Assembly (NCBI RefSeq): GCF_009497655.1
Contig: NZ_CP023317.1
Coordinates: 2,137,501-2,201,500 of the forward strand
Direction of reading: 5' to 3'
Source of the DNA: Priestia megaterium
Lineage (GTDB): Bacteria; Bacillota; Bacilli; Bacillales; Bacillaceae_H
DNA: 64,000 nt
Shown here piece after piece: positions 26,788-35,014 of this stretch (position 1 is the first letter of the stretch; each line of letters opens with the position of its first letter). The translations under genes were made by a program, and so were the position numbers. Under the pieces are notes generated by a model. It was not told the origin of the DNA. It ran no database searches and saw only the letters and a program-made list of their open reading frames with translations.

Positions 26788-28869
26788 ATGAAATCACTTG
26801 TATTAGCAGAAAAGCCAAGTGTAGCACGTGATCTTGCGCGCGTGCTTGGCAGCACACAAACAAAAAAAGGGTATATTGAAGGGCCAAAGTATGTCGTAAC
26901 ATGGGCACTCGGCCATTTAGTTGAATTACAAACACCAGAGGATTATGATAACCAATATAAAACATGGCGATTAGAAGATCTGCCAATTATGCCTGAGAAA
27001 ATGAAACTAAAAGTAATTCGTAAAGTGAGCTCTCAGTTTCGTACAGTATCCGATCTAGCAAAAAGAAAGGATATTGGCGAGTTAATTATTGCGACTGATG
27101 CAGGGCGTGAAGGAGAGCTTGTAGCACGCTGGATTATGGAAAAGGTACGCTGGAACAAGCCGTTTAAACGTCTTTGGATTTCGTCTCAAACGGACAAAGC
27201 GATTCGTGACGGGTTTAAACAGCTAAAACCAGGAAAAGAGTTTAATCGTTTGTATGATTCAGCAGTTTGCCGTTCAGAAGCCGATTGGCTTATCGGTTTA
27301 AACGTAACGAGAGCGTTAACGACTAAATACGAAGAACCATTATCAGCAGGACGTGTACAAACACCGACGCTTGCGATGATAATTGAGCGTGAACAAGTAA
27401 TTAACACATTCAAACCTAGTGAATATTGGACGCTTACAGCTCAGTTTTCGTCGTTTGAAGCAGCTTGGCAAAAGGGCAGTGAAAAGCGCATTTTTGATGA
27501 AAAACGTGCAAAAGAGCTGCACTCAAAATTATCAGGTGAAGCAGTTGTGCAAACAATCAAGCGTAAAATGCATAAAGAAGCGCAGCCGCTTCCTTATGAC
27601 TTAAATGAACTGCAGCGCGACGCTAATAAACGCTTTAACTTCTCTGCTAAGAAGACATTAAATGTACTTCAAAAATTGTACGAACAGCATAAGTTAGTCA
27701 CGTATCCACGTACAGATTCTCGTTATTTAACAACAGATATGGTTTCCACTATGAAAGAGCGCTTGGAAAGCATCTCTGCTGTATATAAAGAAGAAATTCG
27801 TCCAATTTTAAAAAATGCACAGCTGCCAAAGCGAGTGGTTAATAATGAAAAAGTAAGTGATCACCATGCGATTATCGTAACGGATCAGCCTGTGTTTTTA
27901 CAGGACTTATCAGCTGATGAACGAAAGCTGTATGACTTAATTGCAAAGCGATTTATTTCATTGTTTTATCCTGCATATGAGTATGAAGTGGTTAAAGCAG
28001 AGCTTGAAGTAAACGGGGAACTGTTGGTAGCGAGCGGAAAGCAAGTTGTGAATGCAGGCTTCAAAAAAGTTTCTGGTGGAGACTCAGAAGCAACGGTGAA
28101 GCTGCCTGATATGAAAGAAGGCAGCAAGCTGCTCATTCAAAATGTAACGATGAAAAGTGCATTTACAGAGCCGCCGCAGCGCTATACAGAAGCCGATCTT
28201 CTTGGACAAATGGAAAAACACAACTTAGGTACGCCGGCAACACGCGCAGATATTATTGAAAAACTTCTGCAAAACGAATCCATTGATCGCCAAAATAACC
28301 GTCTGCACGCAACAAAAAAAGGAAAGCAGCTGATTGACTTGGTAGCAGACGAGTTAAAGTCTCCTGAGCTTACGGCTAAATGGGAACGTGACTTAGAAGC
28401 AATTGCTAAAGGAAAAGGAAATGCAAAAGAGTTTTTAACGAATATTCGCGAACAAACAGAAAAGCTTGTCAAGCAAGTGAAAACAAGTAATCAAACGTAC
28501 AAACCCCATAATTTAACGGGCTCTAAATGCCCAGAATGCGGTTCGTTCTTAAAAGAAAAGAAAACAAAGCAAGGAAGAGTGCTCGTTTGTTCAAGCCTTG
28601 AGTGCAGCTATAGACGCGCAAAAGACCCTAAATTATCGAACCGACGCTGTCCGCAGTGTCATAAACGAATGGAAATTCATTCAGGAAAAGCTGGGACGTA
28701 CTTCCAGTGCCGTTCATGTCAAGTAGTGGAAAAAGCTGAGGACAAAAAGAAAAAGATTTCAAAGCGAGAAGAACGAAAGCTTCTTAACAAATACAACGAT
28801 GACGGAGCATTTGGTTCGAGCTTGGGAGATGCTTTAAAACAAGCTCTTCAAGATAAAAAAGATAATTAA
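26788..28869 (+). CDS. topB: DNA topoisomerase III
   Basis: A type IA topoisomerase of 693 residues. The N-terminal Toprim domain (about 2-135) begins SLVLAEKPSVARDLARVLG and contains IIATDAGREGELVARW with the metal-binding acidic residues. The cleavage domain has catalytic Tyr306 in TYPRTDSRYL. Two Cys4-type zinc-ribbon units lie at about 575-655 (CPECGSF and RCPQCHKRM). It relaxes negative supercoils and decatenates DNA. Single gene with GGAGG site and terminator. A TATAAT at 26753-26758 may be its -10 element. Confidence 0.95.
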   Translation: MKSLVLAEKPSVARDLARVLGSTQTKKGYIEGPKYVVTWALGHLVELQTPEDYDNQYKTWRLEDLPIMPEKMKLKVIRKVSSQFRTVSDLAKRKDIGELIIATDAGREGELVARWIMEKVRWNKPFKRLWISSQTDKAIRDGFKQLKPGKEFNRLYDSAVCRSEADWLIGLNVTRALTTKYEEPLSAGRVQTPTLAMIIEREQVINTFKPSEYWTLTAQFSSFEAAWQKGSEKRIFDEKRAKELHSKLSGEAVVQTIKRKMHKEAQPLPYDLNELQRDANKRFNFSAKKTLNVLQKLYEQHKLVTYPRTDSRYLTTDMVSTMKERLESISAVYKEEIRPILKNAQLPKRVVNNEKVSDHHAIIVTDQPVFLQDLSADERKLYDLIAKRFISLFYPAYEYEVVKAELEVNGELLVASGKQVVNAGFKKVSGGDSEATVKLPDMKEGSKLLIQNVTMKSAFTEPPQRYTEADLLGQMEKHNLGTPATRADIIEKLLQNESIDRQNNRLHATKKGKQLIDLVADELKSPELTAKWERDLEAIAKGKGNAKEFLTNIREQTEKLVKQVKTSNQTYKPHNLTGSKCPECGSFLKEKKTKQGRVLVCSSLECSYRRAKDPKLSNRRCPQCHKRMEIHSGKAGTYFQCRSCQVVEKAEDKKKKISKREERKLLNKYNDDGAFGSSLGDALKQALQDKKDN

Positions 28870-28874
28870 CGTAG

Positions 28875-28906
28875 AAGTGCGATACCATGGTATCGCACTT
28901 TTTTGG
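28875..28906 (+). terminator. Terminator after topB
   Basis: A perfect stem (AAGTGCGATACC with complement) with almost no loop beyond CATGG, then TTTTTT. Confidence 0.85.
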
Positions 28907-28950
28907 TATAATATGGATTAAGTGATGAGTAAGCAAGGTGGCGTGGAACA

Positions 28951-29388
28951 ATGAAAAGAAAAAGCAGGGGAATGAATCGGTTAATCGCGTTCTTTATAGT
29001 AGGAACGATGGTACTAATCATTTTAGCTATCTTAATGGGAAGCTACTTTTTTGGTTTTATAGGCTTCCTTAGAGTGATGGGAGTGGAGTATGACTCTTAC
29101 TGGGCCATATGTTTATTTCTATTTTTTATTTTTGTGTTTGGCTCTTTCACAGAGCTTTTTTCAAAGGCGCTTATTTTTTTAATGAAGAATGCTAGGATGA
29201 ACAGAGTATTATTTGTAGCATCTGCGGCTTTTGTGGACATATTTTTTACTTTTCTATCGGTTTATATAGCAGACTTGCTTGTAAGCGGAATCCGTGTATC
29301 TATTTTAGCGATGATTATTTTATCCGGTTTATTTTTTTTGTTAGAGAGTGCATTGGATAGTGAGTTTCTACGTGAAAAAACAAGCTGA
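28951..29388 (+). CDS. YrvL-like small membrane protein
   Basis: A 145-residue protein with four predicted membrane helices (about 10-35, 48-72, 85-108 and 115-137). GSYFFGFIGFLRVMGVEYDSYWAICLF resembles the Bacillus regulatory protein YrvL, an anti-sigma-like membrane protein. I rate the family match as moderate. No sigma-factor gene is next to it. AAGGTGG precedes the ATG; a TATAAT at 28907-28912 is a likely -10 element. Confidence 0.62.
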   Translation: MKRKSRGMNRLIAFFIVGTMVLIILAILMGSYFFGFIGFLRVMGVEYDSYWAICLFLFFIFVFGSFTELFSKALIFLMKNARMNRVLFVASAAFVDIFFTFLSVYIADLLVSGIRVSILAMIILSGLFFLLESALDSEFLREKTS

Positions 29389-29486
29389 TGAAATTGTTCA
29401 TCAGCAGCGCATCAACAAAAAAAGTGCATCATATCAAGCTTCAATGCTATTTAAAGAACCCTGTAACATATTTTTTTAAAAAAGTA

Positions 29487-29502
29487 TGTGATTTTTTTCA
29501 CA
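29487..29502. promoter_or_regulatory. Rex-type operator box 1
   Basis: TGTGAT-N4-TTCACA, one mismatch from the TGTGAA-N4-TTCACA Rex core. It lies just upstream of the -35 element of the nox promoter. Confidence 0.6.
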
Positions 29503-29508
29503 TATATC

Positions 29509-29537
29509 TTGAAAAAGAACAAACATGTTTGTATAAT
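29509..29537 (+). promoter_or_regulatory. Sigma-A promoter of nox
   Basis: TTGAAA at 29509-29514, a 17-bp spacer and a perfect TATAAT at 29532-29537. The predicted start near 29544 gives an 85-nt leader. Confidence 0.78.
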
Positions 29538-29554
29538 AAGAATTGTAAAAGATA

Positions 29555-29570
29555 TGTGAAACATTTCACA
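29555..29570. promoter_or_regulatory. Rex-type operator box 2
   Basis: TGTGAA-ACAT-TTCACA, a perfect match to the Rex half-sites, placed about 11 bp after the predicted transcription start of nox, where a bound repressor would block the polymerase. Confidence 0.75.
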
Positions 29571-29575
29571 ATATA

Positions 29576-29591
29576 TGTGAAAAACTTCACA
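29576..29591. promoter_or_regulatory. Rex-type operator box 3
   Basis: TGTGAA-AAAC-TTCACA, again a perfect match in both half-sites. Its centre is 21 bp from box 2, two helical turns, so two dimers can bind the same face. Confidence 0.75.
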
Positions 29592-29628
29592 AATTATATT
29601 TTCTATAATCCTAAGGGGGATATCATCT

Positions 29629-30963
29629 ATGAAAATTGCAGTAGTAGGGTGTACACATGCAGGAACAGCAGCAGTAAAAAATATGGCAGAACTTTATCCA
29701 GAAGCTAAAATTACAGTTTATGAGCGAAATGATAATGTTTCATTTTTGTCTTGTGGAATTGCGCTCTATGTAGGCGGGGTCGTAAAAGATGCAAATGGTT
29801 TATTTTACTCTTCACCGTCTGAATTGCAAGAGATGGGTGTAAATATGAAAATGAAACACGAAGTGACGAATATTGATACAGAAGACAAAAAAATAGCGGT
29901 GCGAAACTTAGAAACAAACGAAGAATTTGAAGATACATTTGATAAATTAGTGATGACAACTGGATCATGGCCGATTATTCCAAACCTTGAAGGCATCGAT
30001 TTAAATAATGTTGTGCTTTGTAAAAACTATCAGCATGCTAATCACATTATCGAAAAAGCAAAACAAGCAAAAAAAATCGCCGTAATTGGTGCGGGTTATA
30101 TTGGTGCAGAATTAGTAGAAGCCTTTGAAGTGTATGGAAAAGAAGTCACGTTCATTGATAGTGCTGATCGTATTTTAAATAAATATCTTGATCCAGAGTT
30201 TACAAGCTTGATGGAAACGGAATTTAAAAAGCGGGGAGTTACATTAGCATTAAACCAAGCGGTTACTAAATTTGCAGGCAGCGATGGATCTGTTGAAAAA
30301 GTAGTGACAACTGCAGGTGAATATGAAGCGGATCTTGTTATTTTGTGTGTTGGCTTTCGTCCAAACACAGACTTAGTAAAAGGGCAGGTAGACATGCTTC
30401 CAAACGGCGCAATTGTGGTTGATGAATATATGCAAACAAGCAAAAAAGATATATTTGCGGCCGGAGATAGCTGTGCGATTTACTACAATCCGATTAAGAA
30501 ACATGCCTATATTCCGCTTGCTACAAATGCGGTTAGAATGGGAACATTAGTTGCTCAAAACCTTGTTAAACCGACGATCAAGTATATGGGAACACAAGGA
30601 ACATCAGGCTTGCATATTTATGATTACAATGTTGCATCTACCGGCATAACTGAAACAGCGGCTTCTCTTTTTGATATGAATGTGAAAAGTATCACAATAT
30701 CAGAAAATAACCGACCAGAATTCATGCCAACGTACGAAAATATTACGTTAAAAGTAGTATATGAAGAAGAAACGAGACGAATTGTAGGTGCACAGGTTAT
30801 TTCTAAAATTGATGCTACTCAAGCAATTAATACATTGTCCGTATGCGTACAGCAGGAAATGACGATCGATGAGCTTGGCTTTATGGACTTTTTCTTTCAA
30901 CCCCACTTTAATAAGCCTTGGCATTTCTTAAACCAAGCAGGGCTTCAAGCGCTTCAAGCATAA
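29629..30963 (+). CDS. nox: Water-forming NADH oxidase (Nox)
   Basis: A 444-residue FAD-dependent pyridine nucleotide-disulfide oxidoreductase that oxidises NADH with oxygen to give water. It has an N-terminal FAD fold (VGCTHAGTAA), a single redox Cys in SFLSCGIALY (Nox-like, not the SFANCGLPY of CoA-disulfide reductases), an NADH-binding motif VIGAGYIGAELVEAF near residue 150, a second FAD motif IFAAGDSCA near 280, and the C-terminal dimerisation domain ending FFFQPHFNKPWHFL. AAGGGGG precedes the ATG. Three Rex boxes suggest derepression when NADH is high, matching the NAD-regenerating role. The terminator is supplied by the adjacent repeat. Confidence 0.9.
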   Translation: MKIAVVGCTHAGTAAVKNMAELYPEAKITVYERNDNVSFLSCGIALYVGGVVKDANGLFYSSPSELQEMGVNMKMKHEVTNIDTEDKKIAVRNLETNEEFEDTFDKLVMTTGSWPIIPNLEGIDLNNVVLCKNYQHANHIIEKAKQAKKIAVIGAGYIGAELVEAFEVYGKEVTFIDSADRILNKYLDPEFTSLMETEFKKRGVTLALNQAVTKFAGSDGSVEKVVTTAGEYEADLVILCVGFRPNTDLVKGQVDMLPNGAIVVDEYMQTSKKDIFAAGDSCAIYYNPIKKHAYIPLATNAVRMGTLVAQNLVKPTIKYMGTQGTSGLHIYDYNVASTGITETAASLFDMNVKSITISENNRPEFMPTYENITLKVVYEEETRRIVGAQVISKIDATQAINTLSVCVQQEMTIDELGFMDFFFQPHFNKPWHFLNQAGLQALQA

Positions 30964-31304
30964 AAAAAGAGGCTGGGACAAAAGTAGTTGAGTCCAAGTA
31001 AAAAACGAACCATTCATCAACCTGTTCGATGAGTGGTTCGCTTTTTTTGTGATGGTGTACATCGTTTTATTTGTTTCGTTCCTTCTAGCAATTGATTGGA
31101 GGGCAAGGCGAAGACTCCTGCGGGAAAAGCGGAACAGGTGAGACCCCGCAGGAGCGAAAGCGACGAGGAGGCTCAGCGGCCGCCTGCGGAAAGCGAAGCC
31201 TTGCACGGAAATCAATTGCCGTGTCATAAGCAGTCCAGAGCTCATGTATCTCATTTGTTCGTCTTTCGATTGGATTTATTTCGTTATGTCTCAACCTTTT
31301 TTTA
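30962..31304. repeat. Long intergenic repeat, copy 1 (MITE-like)
   Basis: About 343 bp, nearly identical to the copy at 48.65 kb. The ends are imperfect inverted repeats (AAAAAAAGAGGCTGGGACA at the left; the complement of the right end reads AAAAAAAGGTTGAGACA). The left third contains a hairpin terminator. The GC-rich middle contains CTCCTGCGGG pairing with CCCGCAGGAG, a foldable core. No plausible protein is encoded; frames through it show no domain. The left end abuts the nox stop codon and the right end supplies the last codon and stop of the minus-strand GerB-type gene. Confidence 0.85.
31006..31048 (+). terminator. Terminator inside repeat copy 1, serving nox
   Basis: A 13-bp stem with one G-T pair (31006-31018 with 31028-31040), a 9-nt loop and a seven-T run, 43 bp after the nox stop. 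The same structure is present in copy 2. Confidence 0.85.
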
Positions 31305-32438
31305 TGTGGATTTTATTATCTTTTTTATTTTTATTTTAGCTGGTTTAAAACGAATCCATCCTATGATAAGAAGAATAAAAGGATATAAAGCTCCCATCAA
31401 AAAACTATAGGGAATCCACGTTTCGGCTAACCATGTTTTTTGATAGGTAATGGTTGGGTACACAATAATGGAAAAAGTCGTAACAATTAATCCCATCGGT
31501 AACGTTAGAAATCGAGTTTCATTGATGTTAAAAATATGACAAAGTCCAGCGATGGAAGCATGAAAATAAAGAGAAACTTTAAAGAAAAGAGTAAGAAACC
31601 ATATAATGGCAATAATTACCTCGATTCCTTGCAAAAAATTTCCCACCTCAATTCGCTTAGCCATTTCATATACGGGAAACATGGTAGTTGAAGAATGATA
31701 AGAACCAATAACGATTATACAAGAAAAAATAACAATTACCATAATAAATCCACCTAGCAGGCTGCCGCTCATTAAAGCTTTAGCTCCTTTTTCAGGTTTT
31801 CTTAAATGAAGGGGGAAAATCATCATCAAAGGAGCAAAAGTAAAATAAGTAATGCTAAGAAAGATAAGAACCGAATGAGTCAGCGGCTTTAAGTGAATGT
31901 CCATTAAAGGCATAAGATTTTCAAGTTTCATTTGAGGAGTTAGTGAAAAAATAAAAATCCCGAGAAGGCCAACAAACCACGGGAAAAAGATTTCACAGCA
32001 GCGTGCAATTGTTTCTAGCCCGAGTCTTGCCCCGAAAACAACCACAAGCATAAAAATAATGTGAATAGCAAGCAGCGGCGTTTCCATCATAATATGGGTA
32101 TTTAAAAAACTTCCGACGTAGTATACAATGCGGCTGCACGTTATGACAGTAGATAGGACAAATAAACAAGATACACCTTTTCCTAGATATTTTCCAAATA
32201 CTACATCATTGATTTCTACCAGATTTTTATCTTTAAATAAAAGTCCGAGAGCTATATATACTTTCACTAATACAAATCCGCATGCTACTCCAAGGATAGC
32301 CGGAATCCAAGCGGTTTGCTTAGAATCAACAGTCATAGCCGCTGGAGCAATAACAATTGTGCTTCCAATTGTATAAAGCATGACGAGCATGCGAAATTGA
32401 ATCGTTGAAATTTTAACTACAGGTTTCACGGTATTCAC
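31302..32438 (-). CDS. Orphan GerB-type germinant permease, module 2
   Basis: A 378-residue membrane protein with about ten helices of the GerAB/spore-germination permease family (KISTIQFRMLVMLYTIGSTIV at the start, IEVGNFLQGIEVIIAIIWF near 265). It has no A or C subunit gene nearby. It is clearly paralogous to the product of 32785-33906, with which it shares length, termini and many motifs such as TMFPxYExxxRIxVGNFLQG. The last residues run into the inverted-repeat end of repeat copy 1. Orphan B subunits can swap into receptors built from other A and C subunits, as known in P. megaterium. Confidence 0.88.
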   Translation of the reverse strand: MNTVKPVVKISTIQFRMLVMLYTIGSTIVIAPAAMTVDSKQTAWIPAILGVACGFVLVKVYIALGLLFKDKNLVEINDVVFGKYLGKGVSCLFVLSTVITCSRIVYYVGSFLNTHIMMETPLLAIHIIFMLVVVFGARLGLETIARCCEIFFPWFVGLLGIFIFSLTPQMKLENLMPLMDIHLKPLTHSVLIFLSITYFTFAPLMMIFPLHLRKPEKGAKALMSGSLLGGFIMVIVIFSCIIVIGSYHSSTTMFPVYEMAKRIEVGNFLQGIEVIIAIIWFLTLFFKVSLYFHASIAGLCHIFNINETRFLTLPMGLIVTTFSIIVYPTITYQKTWLAETWIPYSFLMGALYPFILLIIGWIRFKPAKIKIKKIIKST

Positions 32439-32454
32439 TTCCTCGTCTTACGTA

Positions 32455-32688
32455 TTAAGATAATAAATGAAGTAAAAATATGCTGATTGGTCTAAAGATA
32501 GCAGCTGATAAATCAGAAGGATTTGGAACATACAAACCCAGTGCTTTACAGATGCTTACGGACGTTCCAATTACAAGAACTGTGTAGAATAGCCATAATT
32601 CTTTCTTCGCTTTTTTTTGCCGTAAGTTAGGTACTTCAAACCAAATGACGAGCGTGCAAACAATAAGTAACCCGAATACCCCTAGCAT
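32455..32688 (-). CDS. 77-residue membrane protein paired with GerB permease, module 2
   Basis: A small protein with two hydrophobic helices (about 1-17 and 29-49) and an amphipathic C-terminus. It shares length and the NPSDLSAAIFRPIS pattern with the product of 33929-34162 (NPSDWVEAMFQPLS), so the two are paralogues. It sits 16 bp upstream of the GerB-type gene in the same direction. A role as small receptor subunit is inferred from the pairing. Confidence 0.75.
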   Translation of the reverse strand: MLGVFGLLIVCTLVIWFEVPNLRQKKAKKELWLFYTVLVIGTSVSICKALGLYVPNPSDLSAAIFRPISIFLLHLLS

Positions 32689-32784
32689 AGACTAGCTCCT
32701 ATACATGAATAATTAATGTTATATTTTCCAGAAAAATAACTACTTATACTGAAGGTGCATTCTCTATTAAAGGTTTTTGATTTT

Positions 32785-33906
32785 TTAGTCGCTGTTAGAA
32801 GAATGCTGCTTTTTGTTTTGAATAAATCCTGCAATTAAAAGGAAAAGCGGATATAAGATGCCTACAAGTAAGCTGTAGGGAATCCACGTTTTTGTATCCC
32901 AATCTTTTTGATAAGAAACGCTTGGATACACAATAAGGGAAAGTGTAATCATGATGAGTGCGACTGGAAAAGAAAATAGCTTGTAGTCCTTTATATGAAA
33001 TACATTGGCAAACCCCAAAAGAGTAGCGTAAAAGTAAATGCAAAGCTTAAAAAAGAGAGTAATAAACCACAAAATAGCAATGACTACTTCAATTCCTTGA
33101 AGAAAGTTTCCTACATCAATTCTTCTTCCTAATTCATAGCTTGGAAACATGGTGATTTGGGAGTAATAAGGACCAAGCACTAAAATTCCGAGTAAGATTA
33201 ACGTAACCATCACTAGTCCACCGGCTATATTCCCTATATAAAAAGATTGAGTGGACTTTTTTGTGTCTGGTGTATGGGAAGGGAAAATCATAAGCAGAAT
33301 CGTATAAGTCAAAGAACTCATGCTTAAAAACGTTAAAACAGCCCGAATAAAAGCTTTTGGATGTATTTCGAACACAGGCTGAATATGCTCTATTTTAATT
33401 TGCGGAATCATAGACAAAATCAGAAGTCCGAACAATCCGACAAACCAAGGGAATAAAATCTCGGCACTTCGTGCAATAACTTCTATTCCTAGGCGTACTC
33501 CTACGATAACCACACTCATAAACGCAATGTGGATGGCTGTAAGCGGCGTGTAGGGAAGAATTTGTGTAGTGAGAAAATTCCCTACATAGTAAAGAACTTG
33601 ACTGCTGATAAACAAATTGGATAATACAAAAACAGCAGAAACAATCTTTCCAAACAGTTTACCTAAAATTTTTTCGTTCATTTCCATCAGCGTAAGCGTT
33701 GGAAACATTTTTCCTAGTGAGGTAAAAAGCAAAACTAAGCCAATTCCTGATGCTACACCGAAAAGTGCTGCAATCCAGGCGTCTTGATGAGCATCAGCCG
33801 TAATAGCAGCAGGCACAACAATAATTGTGCTTCCGATGCTATATAAAGTTACTAGCTTGCGAAATTGCGCAGCCGAAATATTGATTTCATTAAGCAAAAT
33901 GAGCAC
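32785..33906 (-). CDS. Orphan GerB-type germinant permease, module 1
   Basis: A 373-residue GerAB-family permease with about ten helices (SAAQFRKLVTLYSIGSTIIVVPAAIT at the start, FPSYELGRRIDVGNFLQG near 260, a basic QNKKQHSSNSD end). The frame starts at GTG 33906, one base after an AAAGGA site; TTG 33897 has better spacing and would trim three residues. It pairs with the upstream 77-residue gene and appears to be the tandem duplicate of the pair at 31302-32688. No A or C subunit gene is adjacent. Confidence 0.88.
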   Translation of the reverse strand: MLILLNEINISAAQFRKLVTLYSIGSTIIVVPAAITADAHQDAWIAALFGVASGIGLVLLFTSLGKMFPTLTLMEMNEKILGKLFGKIVSAVFVLSNLFISSQVLYYVGNFLTTQILPYTPLTAIHIAFMSVVIVGVRLGIEVIARSAEILFPWFVGLFGLLILSMIPQIKIEHIQPVFEIHPKAFIRAVLTFLSMSSLTYTILLMIFPSHTPDTKKSTQSFYIGNIAGGLVMVTLILLGILVLGPYYSQITMFPSYELGRRIDVGNFLQGIEVVIAILWFITLFFKLCIYFYATLLGFANVFHIKDYKLFSFPVALIMITLSLIVYPSVSYQKDWDTKTWIPYSLLVGILYPLFLLIAGFIQNKKQHSSNSD

Positions 33907-33928
33907 ATCCTTTTGCCATATACACGAA

Positions 33929-34162
33929 TTAAGTGATCCAACGGAATAATAAGTGACTTAAAGGCTGAAACATTGCTTCTACCCAATCAGAAGGGTTCGG
34001 TAGAGGCAGCCGAAAGATTTTTGCAAGAGCGATCATGATACTGATTGTCATGAATACAATAAAAATTTTCCGTTCTTTTTTATGAGAGTGTTGAGGTAAT
34101 CTTTTTATTTCCATCCATATAATCCCTGCACAAATGATCAAAAAGGAAAGAAACAAGTGCAT
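33929..34162 (-). CDS. 77-residue membrane protein paired with GerB permease, module 1
   Basis: A small two-helix protein (about 1-16 and 30-50) with a basic loop (KRLPQHSHKKERK) between the helices and the C-terminal NPSDWVEAMFQPLS motif shared with its paralogue. It begins the four-gene minus-strand block, 22 bp upstream of a GerB-type gene. The ribosome site is weak (GGGGTT). Function unknown; germination context is clear. Confidence 0.75.
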   Translation of the reverse strand: MHLFLSFLIICAGIIWMEIKRLPQHSHKKERKIFIVFMTISIMIALAKIFRLPLPNPSDWVEAMFQPLSHLLFRWIT

Positions 34163-34407
34163 GCAGTCAACCCCAATATATTTTGACGTTCAAATAGGCT
34201 ATTCGTATGATGTCCGCTAAAGAAAGTGATTATACATTTATGTAAAATATAGAAAGTATTTCAAGGGATAAAAGATATCATTGGACGCTCTTAAATAATA
34301 AAGGAATTTGTTATGCGGAATATTTACGCAGCTTCAACCTATCGAAACGTCGTATGAATAAGTGGAAAAATGCCACACTATAGAGTGAACAAATGGAAAG
34401 GAGCACT

Positions 34408-34680
34408 ATGATGAAAAAATTCCCATATAACAAAGATAAACAACAATCATTTCAAGCAGCACAGCAGGGGCATAAAGAAGCAGTAGATGCATATGAACAG
34501 GCAAATGAAGCTAAAAATGATGCATCGTATGGACATGAAGCGAAGCAAGCGATAGGTGAAGTGAACGAAGCCTCTCAGCAAATCGAAAATGCGCTTGAAA
34601 ATGCTTCTGAAACACAGCGTCAGCGTTTAACTGAGTTTCAGCAAGACATAAAAGATATGGAAAACGACCTTAATCAATAA
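34408..34680 (+). CDS. Small hydrophilic coiled-coil protein, 90 residues
   Basis: A highly charged, Gln/Ala/Glu-rich protein without membrane helix (MMKKFPYNKDKQQSFQAAQQ at the start, then heptad-like helices to the end). GGAAAGGAG lies before ATG 34408; the frame from 34393 is not needed. I recognise no family. The low-complexity, heat-stable look would fit a small spore or stress protein, but that is a guess. It ends 56 bp before a terminator. Confidence 0.68.
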   Translation: MMKKFPYNKDKQQSFQAAQQGHKEAVDAYEQANEAKNDASYGHEAKQAIGEVNEASQQIENALENASETQRQRLTEFQQDIKDMENDLNQ

Positions 34681-34735
34681 AAGAGTAGCTGTTTTACTTA
34701 GACTTACAGCAGGTTCACAATAGAGTATAAATTGC

Positions 34736-34769
34736 AAAAGCAGAAGATAATGAACTTCTGCTTTTTTTT
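34736..34769 (+). terminator. Terminator after the coiled-coil gene
   Basis: An 11-bp perfect stem (AAAAGCAGAAG and complement) with an 8-nt loop, followed by an eight-base pyrimidine run of T. Confidence 0.85.
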
Positions 34770-34810
34770 ATTGGCAGAGTGAATGTAGGTTTCGTGTATA
34801 TAATGGCTTT

Positions 34811-34920
34811 TAGCAGTTGTTTGGAGGGCAAGGCGAAGGCTCCTATAGGGAAAACAGAATAGGTGAGACCCTGCAGGAGCGGAAGCGAAGGCTTGCACGG
34901 AAATCAACAGTAGTGTAACA
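34811..34920. repeat. Shrunken copy of the long intergenic repeat
   Basis: About 110 bp matching the middle of the long repeats: GGAGGGCAAGGCGAAG, GGTGAGACCCTGCAGGAGC and CTTGCACGGAAATCAA occur in the same order. The segment holding GACGAGGAGGCTCAGCGG is deleted and the inverted-repeat ends are missing. A decayed relic. Confidence 0.75.
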
Positions 34921-35014
34921 AATAATCCATCGTTCCATTCTTATTTTAAAAGGTATAGAAGTTAAAAAAGTAAGAATCCTAATAAAAACAGAACGATAAG
35001 AATGGAAAGGGATT

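Noticed and set aside
29555-29591. CRP/FNR-type sites (TGTGA-N6-TCACA) as the primary reading of the nox boxes
   Set aside because: The boxes fit that pattern too, but the inner AA/TT bases of boxes 2 and 3 and the redox role of the gene favour Rex. Left as an alternative in the finding.
29388-29708. 106-codon plus-strand frame before nox
   Set aside because: It covers the nox promoter and all three Rex boxes and runs into the nox gene in another frame.
30928-31294. Minus-strand frames through the repeat
   Set aside because: Low-complexity translations of the GC-rich core on the opposite strand, without start signals or homology.
30962-31304. Insertion sequence
   Set aside because: The inverted ends suggested an IS, but there is no transposase frame and no clear target duplication, so only a MITE-like repeat is claimed.
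31096-31410. Protein frame with KTPAGKAEQVRPRRSE running through repeat copy 1
   Set aside because: It lies in a non-coding repeat, appears again in copy 2 at 48743-49036 with a different C-terminus, has no ribosome site, and is interrupted by a known terminator structure.
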